Of a stretch of 64,000 nt of DNA, positions 1 to 8,445 are shown one piece after another; within the stretch, counting starts at the first letter, position 1; every line of letters begins with the position of its first letter. The DNA comes from Occallatibacter riparius (GTDB lineage Bacteria > Acidobacteriota > Terriglobia > Terriglobales > Acidobacteriaceae). A program made the translations under genes and the position numbers. The notes under the pieces are model-generated. The model was not told the DNA's origin, did not search any database, and saw nothing but the letters and a program-made list of their open reading frames with translations. Location: positions 1,922,001 to 1,986,000 of the forward strand of contig NZ_CP093313.1 in NCBI RefSeq assembly GCF_025264625.1, read 5' to 3'.

Positions 1-736
1 GCGGAGCCACCTCCAATGTTCTCGACCTGTGGAAAGCCAACACCCCATCGCTCGATGCCATCGCCCCGGATAATTACGTCCTTGACTACTCTGGATATCG
101 CGACATTCTCCACAAGTACGGCCGCCCTGACAACCCGCTCTTCGTTCCCGAAACCATCTTCGGGCCGATGGCCGCTCGCTACTTCTTCTACGCTCTTGAA
201 GCGCACTCGCTCTCCTTCGCTCCGTTCGGCATCGATGCCCAAGTTCCCCCCGAGTACGGGATCAAGCAGGAGGAGCTCTTCTCGGGCCTCGCCGCCGACT
301 TCCATCTCATCGCTGCCGCCGTCTCTGAAATTGCCGAACTTCAGCAGAAGAATGCGATCAAGTGGCCGTCGAAGAAGACCAGATCACCGACCTCCGACTC
401 ACTTTCAGTCAGTTTGAATCCGTAGTCACCTTCGGAACTCCCAGACCCAGCTACGGAGGTCTCTTCGGAAGCGGCAACAAGAACAGGACCGGTCGTGCCA
501 TGGTGGCCGAACTCGGTCCGGACGAGTTCCTCATCTGCGGCTTCGACGCGCTGATCAACTTCCGTCCCAACCGCGGCTCCGAACTTCGCAAGGCCCAGTT
601 CCTCTCCGCTGAAGAAGGCGAGTTCGTCGACGGCAAGTGGCAGTCCAGGCGCCTCATCAACGGCGATGAGACTTTTTTCGGGATCTCATTCCCCTCCGAA
701 GGCAAGTGGGTCAAAGTGAAGCTGAAAGCCTACTGA
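1..736 (+). pseudogene. 3' part of a DUF5597-type (GH-A/beta-galactosidase-like) hydrolase, frameshifted
   Basis: The gene enters from the left edge. Reading from base 3 gives a coherent hydrolase segment (LWKANTPSLDAIAPDNY..., FVPETIFGPMAARYFFYALE) up to about base 360. The frame then goes astray and stops at 425. The continuation (AVEEDQITDLRLTFSQFES... to VKVKLKAY) is in another frame, from about 362 to the stop at 734-736. Joined, the two parts resemble the end of the catalytic barrel plus the C-terminal DUF5597 beta domain of GH35-like enzymes. One indel near base 360 separates them, so this is either a real frameshift or a sequence error. Synonymous positions are rich in C, as in the island genes further right. 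Family assignment is from memory of the motif pattern. Confidence 0.6.
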
Positions 737-880
737 AGAGAGAGCCGACTTGAGGAGGCTGCTGGTTTGCGGCCGGGCGGCTTGGTCGCAGGCTTCTCTT
801 GCGCATGAACAAAGAGGGTGGGCTTCGCGCCGCCCCTTGTATCTCTGAATGAGCGGCAGTTTCGGTGAGACTGTTGCAGT

Positions 881-906
881 GGGGGAGCCGAGGCATCGGC
901 TCCCCC
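881..906. other. 10-bp perfect hairpin upstream of the IS110 transposase
   Basis: GGGGGAGCCG at 881-890 pairs perfectly with CGGCTCCCCC at 897-906 around a 6-nt loop (AGGCAT). No T-run follows, so it is not a textbook Rho-independent terminator for the gene to the left. It lies 127 bp before the transposase start, inside the 296-bp non-coding stretch 737-1032 where an IS110-group element would keep its left end. It could be part of a structured element RNA or a chromosomal palindrome. The sequence does not decide between these. Confidence 0.5.
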
Positions 907-1032
907 GCGGGCGGGCGGCTCCCGTACGTCCCCAGGTGATCGCTCACCGTCCCGGAGCATAGGGACCGCTGCCCAAGTCACGTACGACCGAACAGTCGCA
1001 CGATCTCATTCGAACATACAAGGCAGGTTATC

Positions 1033-1992
1033 GTGACACAGATGGTTTGTGGCGTAGATGTTGCTTCCGAGTCCCTGGAAGTTCGCATTGGCCAGCAGGG
1101 TGCGGCAGGGTCTTTCCCCAACACCCCCGAAGGGATTATGGCGCTGGGCGCCTTTTGCCAGGCACATCAGGTTGAAATGGTGGCCATGGAAGCCACCGGC
1201 GGGTACGAACAACTGGCGTTTGCGCAGCTATCGGAACAAGGCCTTGCGGTGGCCATCGTGAACCCGCGCGCGGTGCGCCAGTTCGCTCAGAGCATGGGCT
1301 CACTGGAGAAGACCGATCGCATCGACGCCGCCATGATCGCCTGGTACGCCGAAGTGAAGAAGCCGCAGCCAGCCTGCCTGACGCCGCCCGGCCAGCAGCA
1401 GTTGCGGGCGCTGGTCACGCGTCTTCGCCAGCTGACCGATGTGCGTACGGCGCAACGCAACCAGCAGCGGTTGGTTACCGATCGCGCCGTGCAGGTTTCC
1501 TTCGCCAAGTTGCTGGCCTTCGTTGCCCGCCAGATCCGCGATCTGGAGCAGCGCATCGCCAGGCTGATCGAGCAGGACCCGCTGTGGCGGGAACTCAACC
1601 AGGCATTTCGCACCATCAAAGGCGTGGCCGACCGCACCGTGGCGCGGTTGATGGCGGAGATGCCGGAGATCGGCCTGCTGTCCAACAAGACCGTCTCCAA
1701 ACTGGCCGGGCTGGCTCCTTTGGCCAACGACTCGGGAAAGCAGCAGGGCAAACGCGCGGTGCGGGGAGGACGCGCCGCGGTGCGCGACATCCTCTACCTC
1801 GTGGCTGGTGTGGCGGGCCGCTTCGAGCCGGACTTCACCGCCTTTCAGCAGCGCCTCCGCGCGGCCGGCAAGCCGCCCAAGGTCGTCCGCATTGCGCTCG
1901 CCCACAAGCTGCTGGTGCGGCTCAACGCCAAGGCCCGCGAGGTGCGCTGTCGGCTGGCGCTTCAGACCACTTCCTCCCGGGCTTGCGCCTGA
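1033..1992 (+). CDS. IS110-family transposase (DEDD recombinase)
   Basis: This 319-residue protein has the usual length for the family. The N-terminal RuvC-like DEDD domain shows GVDVA (first Asp), MEATGGYE (Glu) and KTDRIDA (the two Asp). The C-terminal Transposase_20 domain shows LAGLAPLANDSGKQQGKR, with the Ser used for strand transfer in this family. The start is GTG at 1033; the preceding AAGGCAGG can serve as ribosome-binding site. IS110 elements generally lack terminal inverted repeats and target duplications, and I could not fix the element ends. Non-coding DNA on both sides (737-1032 and 1993-2189) is where a bridge RNA would be encoded in this family. The gene looks intact. Confidence 0.93.
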   Translation: MTQMVCGVDVASESLEVRIGQQGAAGSFPNTPEGIMALGAFCQAHQVEMVAMEATGGYEQLAFAQLSEQGLAVAIVNPRAVRQFAQSMGSLEKTDRIDAAMIAWYAEVKKPQPACLTPPGQQQLRALVTRLRQLTDVRTAQRNQQRLVTDRAVQVSFAKLLAFVARQIRDLEQRIARLIEQDPLWRELNQAFRTIKGVADRTVARLMAEMPEIGLLSNKTVSKLAGLAPLANDSGKQQGKRAVRGGRAAVRDILYLVAGVAGRFEPDFTAFQQRLRAAGKPPKVVRIALAHKLLVRLNAKAREVRCRLALQTTSSRACA

Positions 1993-2189
1993 ACATGCTA
2001 ATCTCCCACTCGCCGTAGCCGCTCGGTTGTGGGAAAGCGGGAAACGCGCTCTCTGCGTTTTCCGAGGCGCAGCGCGCCGTCTTTTCCAGCAACCCCTCCA
2101 TGAACCCTTGACAAATCAGACAGTCGCTCCGGGGCTTCGGAGGTTTGTTAGGACAGCCTACCAATCTGTACAGAACGGGAGCGTTTCCC

Positions 2190-2546
2190 ATGAAGATTTC
2201 TGAGAAGGTGGTCATAACCCTACCGATGAAGGCAATTTGGCAAGAGGATGGCTCCCCGATCACCGAACGAGTCGCCGACCTTTCTGCGCAACAAATCACG
2301 GAGCATCTGCGCTCTGGCCCGGTGAGATTTGTTGTTGCAGATGTGGGTAGGCCACTCAGATGGATCCCAGCGGGGACTTGTTTCGCGTTTTGGAAGACGG
2401 AGGTCAAGCACAACCTGTGCAGCTTCGAACGCCGGATGCCATTGGGCGCTTACCCTGAGTCAAGATGCTTCGTTGCATCGTTGTGGAAGGACATCGCTGA
2501 GCCTGCATCCGCTCACCCCATCATCCTGCTAGAGGAGCACCATTGA
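2190..2546 (+). CDS. Conserved small protein of unknown function
   Basis: 118 residues. ATG at 2190 is chosen because GGGAG (2177-2181) sits 8 nt upstream; longer in-frame starts have no such site. There is no signal peptide or membrane segment. The protein contains KAIWQEDGSPITERVADLS and a Trp/Phe-rich stretch (GRPLRWIPAGTCFAFWKTEV) and ends IILLEEHH. The GRPLRWIP...FWK pattern is one I associate with uncharacterised acidobacterial proteins, but no function is known to me. It lies just downstream of the IS110 gene and could be a passenger, though its own ribosome-binding site and coding quality suggest an ordinary chromosomal gene. Confidence 0.6.
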   Translation: MKISEKVVITLPMKAIWQEDGSPITERVADLSAQQITEHLRSGPVRFVVADVGRPLRWIPAGTCFAFWKTEVKHNLCSFERRMPLGAYPESRCFVASLWKDIAEPASAHPIILLEEHH

Positions 2547-2672
2547 TTTAAGTAGATTCCATTGGTTCTCGAGTTCTCGGCAGCTCGGACGTAATGCTGG
2601 CTTGAAGTTCGTCGGACGCAACCGCAGATCCCTCCCTGCGGTCGGGATGACAGCTCTGTGGGGGAGCGGGCT

Positions 2673-3848
2673 TTATTTGGCGGGGGCGCTGGGTTGAGAA
2701 GGCTTCTGTTGTGCTGCGGGGATTGTTGACATCACTTTGAGGAGGTGCTCGTCGGCGGCTTTGTTGAGGGAGCGGGATTTCTCGAATTCGGCGTTGGCCT
2801 CGGCGGTGCGGCCCATGGTGCGATAGAGGCGCGCGAGGCGGTAGTGGGCGTTGACGTCGTTGGGCGCGAGACGGATGGCCTGCTGGAATTCCTTCACTGC
2901 TTCAGGATTGCGGTCGCGCGCGGCGTAGACGATGCCGAGATCGCGATGGGCCATAGCGTTATCGGCATGCTGGCTGACGAGCTTTTCGAGGAGCGGCAGG
3001 GCGTCGTCAATCTTATCGAGTTGGATGTTGCTGTCGGCGAGATAGAGCATGGCCTGGAGGTGGCCGGGATCGTTGTCGAGCTCGGATTGAAACTGCTGCG
3101 CGGCTTCAGCGCACTGGCCCTTGGTCCAGAGAAGATAGCCGAGGCCGAAGTGGACGTTGGGCTCCTTGGGGTTGACGGCGATGGCGGCGCGGAACTCGCG
3201 CTGCGCGCCGATGGGGTCTTTCATCTCGTCGAGGGCTTCGCCGACGAGCATGTCGGCTTCGGCGGATTCGGCATTGAGGGCGACGATCTTGTGGAAGGTG
3301 TCGAGGACGCACGGGTACTCGTGCGCGTAGAGGCAAGCGTGCGCGAGCGTGAGGAGAAGGGTGAGGTTCTGTGGGTCGCGCTCGGCGGACTTCTGCAGAA
3401 AGGGCGTGGCGGCCTGGTATTCGCCGAGACCGTAGTGGGACATGCCGGTGAGCAGGGTGAGACGGTCGTCGCCGGGATTGGCCTTGAGCAGGGGCGCGAA
3501 GGTGTCGATGGCCTGGCGGTAGTCGCCGTTCTTGAAGTAGGCGAGGCCGAGGTTGGGGCGAAGGCCCTGCATGGCGGGCGCGAGCTTCATGGCCTTGCGA
3601 TAGTGCTCGATGGCGCCGGAGTAGTTTTCCTGGCGGGCTTCAAGAAGGCCGAGATGCGCGAAGGCTTCGGCGTCGGTGGGATGGGCTGTGGTCCACGCGC
3701 GCCAGGCGGCTTCTGCTTCTGCCGCTTTGCCCTGCTGTTCGAGTTGGATCGCATTCTGACGCTGATCGGATTGCGCGGAGAGGGGCGCGGCGCAGGCGAG
3801 AACGGCGGCGAGGTAAAGCGAGGAGATGGGCGGGAGAGTGCGATTCAC
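2673..3848 (-). CDS. Exported tetratricopeptide-repeat protein
   Basis: 391 residues starting at GTG (3848). A cleavable signal peptide (MNRTLPPISSLYLAAVLACA, cleavage near SAQ) sends it to the periplasm. The rest is a chain of about nine 34-residue TPR units with the usual A-x-x-x-LG-x-x-Y and A-P signatures. Examples are AEAFAHLGLLEARQENYSGA, VHFGLGYLLWTKGQCAEAA and AMAHRDLGIVYAARDRNPEA. It ends in a Pro/Gln/Lys-rich tail. TPR arrays are protein-interaction scaffolds, so the partner is unknown. It is not in an operon: the left neighbour ends at 2546 and the right neighbour is transcribed away. A similar exported TPR protein lies at 60448-61506. Confidence 0.85.
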   Translation of the reverse strand: MNRTLPPISSLYLAAVLACAAPLSAQSDQRQNAIQLEQQGKAAEAEAAWRAWTTAHPTDAEAFAHLGLLEARQENYSGAIEHYRKAMKLAPAMQGLRPNLGLAYFKNGDYRQAIDTFAPLLKANPGDDRLTLLTGMSHYGLGEYQAATPFLQKSAERDPQNLTLLLTLAHACLYAHEYPCVLDTFHKIVALNAESAEADMLVGEALDEMKDPIGAQREFRAAIAVNPKEPNVHFGLGYLLWTKGQCAEAAQQFQSELDNDPGHLQAMLYLADSNIQLDKIDDALPLLEKLVSQHADNAMAHRDLGIVYAARDRNPEAVKEFQQAIRLAPNDVNAHYRLARLYRTMGRTAEANAEFEKSRSLNKAADEHLLKVMSTIPAAQQKPSQPSAPAK

Positions 3849-4013
3849 GAGAGGCTCAGGTTGTATTTTCTCGCGAATGAGGATGCGTCGGCAATTGTGT
3901 CTTCTATAAGGGGAGTGCAGGAACGTATCTTGATCAGAAGCGTGAAACGATGAAGTGTTGGGCCATCAGGCAGCTTGTCGAAGGGACATCGATCAGGGAT
4001 CGCGGTGTCAGAA

Positions 4014-4290
4014 CCATCCCTCGGCGGCTAAAGCCGCTCTGCATATCGAGCATATGGACGGCACGGCTGAAGAGTGCTGCTGGTGAACTACTGCTGAATG
4101 CTCGAAATCATCCCTCAGGGGCTAAAGCCCCGTGCTTATCATTGGCTTTTTCGGCACGGCTGAAGCCGTGCCCCTTCAAGACAGCGGCCCTGCGGAGTCT
4201 TCAGCAAGCCATAAAGTGGTGCCCCTTCAAAACAGTGATTTCGTCGCAGTCTCATCAGCCAGGTGTGAAGCTGCGTCCCTTCAAAACTCG
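4014..4290. repeat. Palindromic intergenic repeat array A
   Basis: The 514-bp gap 3849-4362 has no credible gene and is dominated by short palindromes with a common grammar. Examples are GGCGGCTAAAGCCGCT, GGGGCTAAAGCCCC (4118-4131) and a perfect 9-bp stem GGCACGGCT/AGCCGTGCC with loop GA (4153-4172). Several are followed by the tail CCCTTCAAAAC or CCCCTTCAAGAC. Related units recur in arrays B (9748-9960) and C (12840-13170). They resemble REP-type elements; no transposase of the REP type is nearby. Confidence 0.75.
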
Positions 4291-4362
4291 CCTCAAATTG
4301 GGAGTCCGGCTTGATGGCTCCGGAGGATCACGACACTTATATACCGCGGCGAGGGAGAGCGC

Positions 4363-5877
4363 ATGGGCCTGAACAAGGCTGACCTTCTGGTGGTGCTCGG
4401 CTACCTGGTTGCGGTGACGCTGTTCGGGCTGCGATTTCGTGCGAAGGAACGTTCGCTGCGCGGATATTTTCTGGCGGACAACAGGATTCCGTGGTGGGCG
4501 ATTGCGATTTCGATTGTGGCGGCGGAGACCAGCACGCTCACGATCATCAGCCTGCCGGGGCTGGCATACGCGCAGGACTTCAGGATTCTGCAACTGGCGA
4601 TGGGCTACGTGGTGGGGCGCGTTGCGGTTGCCGTGTTGCTGATTCCGCATTATTTTCGCGGCGAGCTGGTGACGGCTTATGAGCTGATTGCGCGGCGGTT
4701 CGGCGAGCGGCTGCGCTGGATGACGGCGGGAGTGTTTCTGCTGACGAGGGCCGCGGCCGAAGGGGTGCGGGTGTTTGCGGTGGCCATGGTGGTGCGGATC
4801 GCGCTGGGGCCGGTGCTTGGGGGCACGAGCGATTTCGGGCGCGACGCGGCGGCGATTGGGATTGTGACGGTGCTGACGCTGGTGTACACGTTTGAAGGCG
4901 GGATGGCAGCGGTGATTTGGACGGACGTTGTGCAACTGTCGCTGTATGTGGCTGGGGCGGTTGTGACGATTGTGGTGATTGCGCACGCGGTGCCGGGAGG
5001 GTGGACGCACATTGCTGCGGTTGCGGGGGACGCGGGGCGGTTCAGGGTTTTCGACTGGTCGGCGAATCTGAAGGTGCCTTATACGATTTGGTCGGGCGTG
5101 ATTGGCGGAGCGTTTTTGACCACGGCGAGCCATGGGACTGATCAGTTGATTGTGCAGCGCTTGCTGGCGGCGCGGAATGCGAGGCAATCGAAGACGGCGA
5201 TTGTGGCGAGCGGCTTTGCGGTGCTTGTGCTGTTTGCGCTGTTTCTGACGATTGGCGCGATGCTGTTCGTGTTCTACAGAGATGTTTCGCCGGGGGTGGC
5301 GTTCGCGCGAACCGATGCGATTTTTCCGACGTTTATTGCGACGCGTATGCCGCACCTGGTGGCGGGGTTGATGATTGCGGCGATTCTGGCGGCGGCGATG
5401 TCGAACCTGAGCGCGGCGCTGAATTCCCTTTCTTCCACAAGCGTTGTGGATTTCTATGCGCGCTTTCTTCCGCAGTCGAGCGAGGAGAGGCGGGTGAGGT
5501 TTTCGCGGGCGGCTACGGGGTGCTGGGCGCTGGTTCTGTTCGCGCTGGCTCTGCTGGCGCGGCGTGGCGGGACGGTGATTGAGATGGGGCTTTCGATTGC
5601 GTCGGTGACGTATGGGTCGCTGCTGGGGGTGTTCCTGCTGGGGGTTTTGACGCGGAGAGCCACGGAGCGGGGCGCGATGGTGGGGATGCTGTGCGGTGTG
5701 GCGTTCAATGTGTATTGCTGGGTGTTCACGAAGATTCCGTTTACGTGGTGGGTGGTGTTCGGTTCGGCGGTTACGTTCGGAATTGGTTATGCGGCCAGCA
5801 GGCCGGCTGCGGCCAGCAGGCCGGCTGCGGCCAGCGGGCCGCCTGCAGCGAGTTGGATGGAGAAGGAAGCGCAGTGA
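4363..5877 (+). CDS. Sodium:solute symporter family (SSS) permease
   Basis: 504 residues with about 13 hydrophobic spans, the normal size of an SSS transporter in the inner membrane. The first span (LLVVLGYLVAVTLFGLRF), the loop after it (GYFLADNRIPWWAIAISIVAAETST) and GAFLTTASHGTDQLIVQRLLAA are typical family signatures. ATG at 4363 follows GAGGGAGAG. The substrate cannot be read from sequence. The next gene, 18 bp downstream, encodes a muropeptide-degrading fusion enzyme, so a cell-wall sugar or amino-sugar derivative is a reasonable inference. The C-terminal tail contains three near-identical 18-bp repeats and carries no predicted transport role. Confidence 0.85.
   Translation: MGLNKADLLVVLGYLVAVTLFGLRFRAKERSLRGYFLADNRIPWWAIAISIVAAETSTLTIISLPGLAYAQDFRILQLAMGYVVGRVAVAVLLIPHYFRGELVTAYELIARRFGERLRWMTAGVFLLTRAAAEGVRVFAVAMVVRIALGPVLGGTSDFGRDAAAIGIVTVLTLVYTFEGGMAAVIWTDVVQLSLYVAGAVVTIVVIAHAVPGGWTHIAAVAGDAGRFRVFDWSANLKVPYTIWSGVIGGAFLTTASHGTDQLIVQRLLAARNARQSKTAIVASGFAVLVLFALFLTIGAMLFVFYRDVSPGVAFARTDAIFPTFIATRMPHLVAGLMIAAILAAAMSNLSAALNSLSSTSVVDFYARFLPQSSEERRVRFSRAATGCWALVLFALALLARRGGTVIEMGLSIASVTYGSLLGVFLLGVLTRRATERGAMVGMLCGVAFNVYCWVFTKIPFTWWVVFGSAVTFGIGYAASRPAAASRPAAASGPPAASWMEKEAQ
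5791..5844 (+). repeat. Three tandem 18-bp repeats inside the SSS gene
   Basis: Units at 5791-5808, 5809-5826 and 5827-5844. The first two are identical and the third differs at two bases. They encode A-A-S-R-P-A repeats in the cytoplasmic or periplasmic tail of the permease. Unit length is a multiple of three, so gain or loss keeps the frame. Confidence 0.9.
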
Positions 5878-5895
5878 CGCGGGGGTAAGCGAGGG

Positions 5896-8292
5896 GTGAT
5901 GAGACGGGTATCGATACATAGGCTGATTTGCATTGGGCTCGGATTGTTTTTGATTGCTGCGACGCTGCGTGCGCAGGAGGCGGGCTCCGGTGAGAAGGGC
6001 TCTGCGCGCTTGGCAGCGGTGCTCGATCCACTGATGGAGAAGGCGGTCGCGGATGGGAATATGCCGGGGGGCGTGCTGCTGGTGGGGCACAACGGGCGCG
6101 TGGTGTACCGGAAGGCGTTCGGAATGCGATCGCTGGAGCCGGCGCGCGAGCCGATGACGGTGGATACGATCTTCGACATGGCGTCGCTGACGAAGTGCGT
6201 GGCGACGACGATGTCCGTGATGAAGCTGATGGAGGAAGGGCGCGTGCGGCTGAATGATCCTGTGGCTGCGTATCTGCCGGAGTTTGGGCAGAACGGAAAG
6301 CAGGACATCACGATTCGTGAGTTGATGACGCACTATTCGGGGCTGGCTCCGGATCTCGATCTCACTGCGCCGTGGTCGGGGCGCGATACGGCGTTTGGGA
6401 TGGCGATGAACCAGAGGCCGGTGAACCCGCCGGGCACGCGGTTTGTGTACAGCGATATCAATTTCGAGACGCTGGGATTTGTGGTGGAGAAGGTGAGCGG
6501 GATGCCGCTGAACGAGTTTGCGGCGAAGAACATCTTTGAGCCGCTGGGCATGAAGCATACGCGGTTTCTTCCGCCGGATGCGTGGCGGCCAATGATTGCG
6601 CCGACGCAGTATGACGAGCAGAACCGGATGCTGCGCGGAGTGGTGCACGATCCGACGGCGCGGCGGATGGGCGGGGTTGCGGGGCATGCGGGATTGTTCT
6701 CGACGGCGGACGATCTGGCGATCTTTGCGCAGGCTTTGCTGACGGGCGAGAAGGTGCTGAGCCGCGAGGCGGTGGAGAAGATGTCAACGCCGCAGACGGC
6801 AGCGAATGCGGCGAGCGTGCGCGGGCTGGGGTGGGATATTGATTCGCCGTTTGCGAGCAATCGCGGGGAGTTGCTGCCGGTGGGGTCGTTCGGGCACACG
6901 GGATTTACGGGCACGTCGCTGTGGATCGATCCGGTGACGGACACGTACGTGATTCTGTTGACGAACGCGGTGCATCCGCGCGGAGGGCGGTCGGTGGTAT
7001 CGCTGCGTACCCGCATTGCGACGGCGGTGGTGGATGGGCTTGAGCTGACCGTGACGGAGCAGGAGAAGATGCGGCTGGCGCGGATCACGGGCTATAACGA
7101 GTCGCTGATGGCGGCGCACAGGATCGAGTCGCGCAATGGGCAGGTGAAGAACGGGATCGATGTGCTGGAGGAGCACGGGTTCGGCGAGTTGCATGCCGAC
7201 GCGGCGCATCCGGTGAAGGTGGGGCTGATTACGAATCACACCGGTGTGGACGGGCGTGGGCTGCGCACGATTGATGTGCTGGCGAAAGCGCCGGGGATCA
7301 AGCTGGCGGCGATCTTCAGCCCGGAGCATGGGATCACGGGCACGGCGGATACGACGGATATTGCGAATGGGCGCGATGCCGCGACGGGCGTGCCTGTCTA
7401 TAGCGTGTATGGTGACACGGATGCGAAGCGCAGGCCGGATGCGACGGTGGTGGCGGGGCTGGATGTGCTGGTGTTCGATATCCAGGACGTGGGCGTGCGG
7501 TTCTATACGTACGAGACGACGCTGGGGTATTTCCTGGAGGCTGCGGCAAAGGCGGGCAAGGAGCTGGTGGTGCTCGATCGCCCGAATCCGGTGAACGGGG
7601 CGTTTGTGCAGGGGCCGGTGGCCGATGGGGATCGCGAGTCGTTTGTGAGCTACTGGCGCACGCCGGTGCGGCACGGGATGACGATGGGCGAGCTGGCGCG
7701 GATGTTCAATGCGGAGCGCGCCATTGGCGCGAAGCTGACGGTGGTGCCGATGGAAGGGTGGATGCGCGGCGACTGGTTCGACTCGACGGGCGAGGTGTGG
7801 ATCAATCCTTCACCGAATATGCGGAGTTTGAATGAGGCCATGCTCTATCCGGGGATTGGGATGATTGAGGGGACGAATGTTTCGGTGGGACGCGGGACGG
7901 ATACGCCGTTTGAGGTTGTGGGAGCTCCGTGGATCAAGGCGGCGGAGTTTGCCGCTTATCTGAATGCGCGGGCGATCGCGGGGGTGCGGTTTGTTCCGGT
8001 CGAGTTTACGCCGGCGAGTTCGGTGTACAGCGGGCAGAAATGTGGCGGAGTGAATCTGGTGATCACGGATCGCAATGCGCTGGATGCGCCGGAGCTTGGG
8101 CTGGAGATTGCGTCGGCGCTCGGAAAGCTTTATCCGAAGCAGTATCAGGTGAAGGAACTTGATCGGCTGATGGTGAGCAAGGTGAGCATGGATGCGCTGG
8201 GGTTGGGTGAGGATCCGCGGCGGATTGCGGAAGGATGGCGCGAGGGGATCGAGAGGTTTGAGGCGGTGCGGGGGAAGTATTTGATTTATTAG
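5896..8292 (+). CDS. Fusion of AmiE-like serine hydrolase (beta-lactamase fold) and NamZ-like exo-beta-N-acetylmuramidase (DUF1343)
   Basis: 798 residues with a signal peptide (residues 1-26, cleavage near LRAQ). Residues ~35-385 form a class C beta-lactamase/transpeptidase fold with S97-x-x-K100 (SLTK), Y185-S-D and H334-T-G. Residues ~415-798 are DUF1343, with GLITNHTG (443-450) and FSPEHG (474-479); the Glu of FSPEHG is the conserved catalytic candidate in NamZ (GH171). In Bacillus subtilis the same two activities are separate neighbouring genes: amiE (MurNAc-L-Ala amidase) and namZ (removes MurNAc from chain ends). Here they are one exported chain. The start is GTG 5896 or the adjacent ATG 5899. 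The SSS gene just upstream may import the product. The domain calls are strong; the exact substrates are inferred. Confidence 0.85.
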   Translation: MMRRVSIHRLICIGLGLFLIAATLRAQEAGSGEKGSARLAAVLDPLMEKAVADGNMPGGVLLVGHNGRVVYRKAFGMRSLEPAREPMTVDTIFDMASLTKCVATTMSVMKLMEEGRVRLNDPVAAYLPEFGQNGKQDITIRELMTHYSGLAPDLDLTAPWSGRDTAFGMAMNQRPVNPPGTRFVYSDINFETLGFVVEKVSGMPLNEFAAKNIFEPLGMKHTRFLPPDAWRPMIAPTQYDEQNRMLRGVVHDPTARRMGGVAGHAGLFSTADDLAIFAQALLTGEKVLSREAVEKMSTPQTAANAASVRGLGWDIDSPFASNRGELLPVGSFGHTGFTGTSLWIDPVTDTYVILLTNAVHPRGGRSVVSLRTRIATAVVDGLELTVTEQEKMRLARITGYNESLMAAHRIESRNGQVKNGIDVLEEHGFGELHADAAHPVKVGLITNHTGVDGRGLRTIDVLAKAPGIKLAAIFSPEHGITGTADTTDIANGRDAATGVPVYSVYGDTDAKRRPDATVVAGLDVLVFDIQDVGVRFYTYETTLGYFLEAAAKAGKELVVLDRPNPVNGAFVQGPVADGDRESFVSYWRTPVRHGMTMGELARMFNAERAIGAKLTVVPMEGWMRGDWFDSTGEVWINPSPNMRSLNEAMLYPGIGMIEGTNVSVGRGTDTPFEVVGAPWIKAAEFAAYLNARAIAGVRFVPVEFTPASSVYSGQKCGGVNLVITDRNALDAPELGLEIASALGKLYPKQYQVKELDRLMVSKVSMDALGLGEDPRRIAEGWREGIERFEAVRGKYLIY

Positions 8293-8293
8293 A

Positions 8294-8335
8294 TCAGTAG
8301 TCAGTAGTCAGTAGTCAGTAGTCAGTGGTCAGTGG
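8294..8335. repeat. Heptanucleotide tandem repeat (6 units)
   Basis: Four perfect TCAGTAG units (8294-8321) followed by two TCAGTGG units (8322-8335), directly after the stop codon of the fusion gene. The rest of the gap to 8445 holds no gene. It is a simple-sequence repeat that could vary in copy number. Confidence 0.95.
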
Positions 8336-8445
8336 TCGGGGGAGTTCGCGGGCTTGCAGCTCACGCCTGGCGGGGGAGCAGCAGATTCCCTTCGGGAATA
8401 ATGGAAAGAAAAGCAAGAACAGCAACAACAAAAAGCAAAAGCGCC

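Noticed and set aside
2745..3953. 402-codon open frame antisense to the TPR gene
   Set aside because: Low-complexity Gly/Val/Glu-rich translation with no motif; it mirrors a high-GC gene on the other strand.
4255..6687. 810-codon open frame antisense to the SSS and fusion genes
   Set aside because: Arg/His/Pro-rich shadow translation; the opposite strand has two clear families across the same bases.
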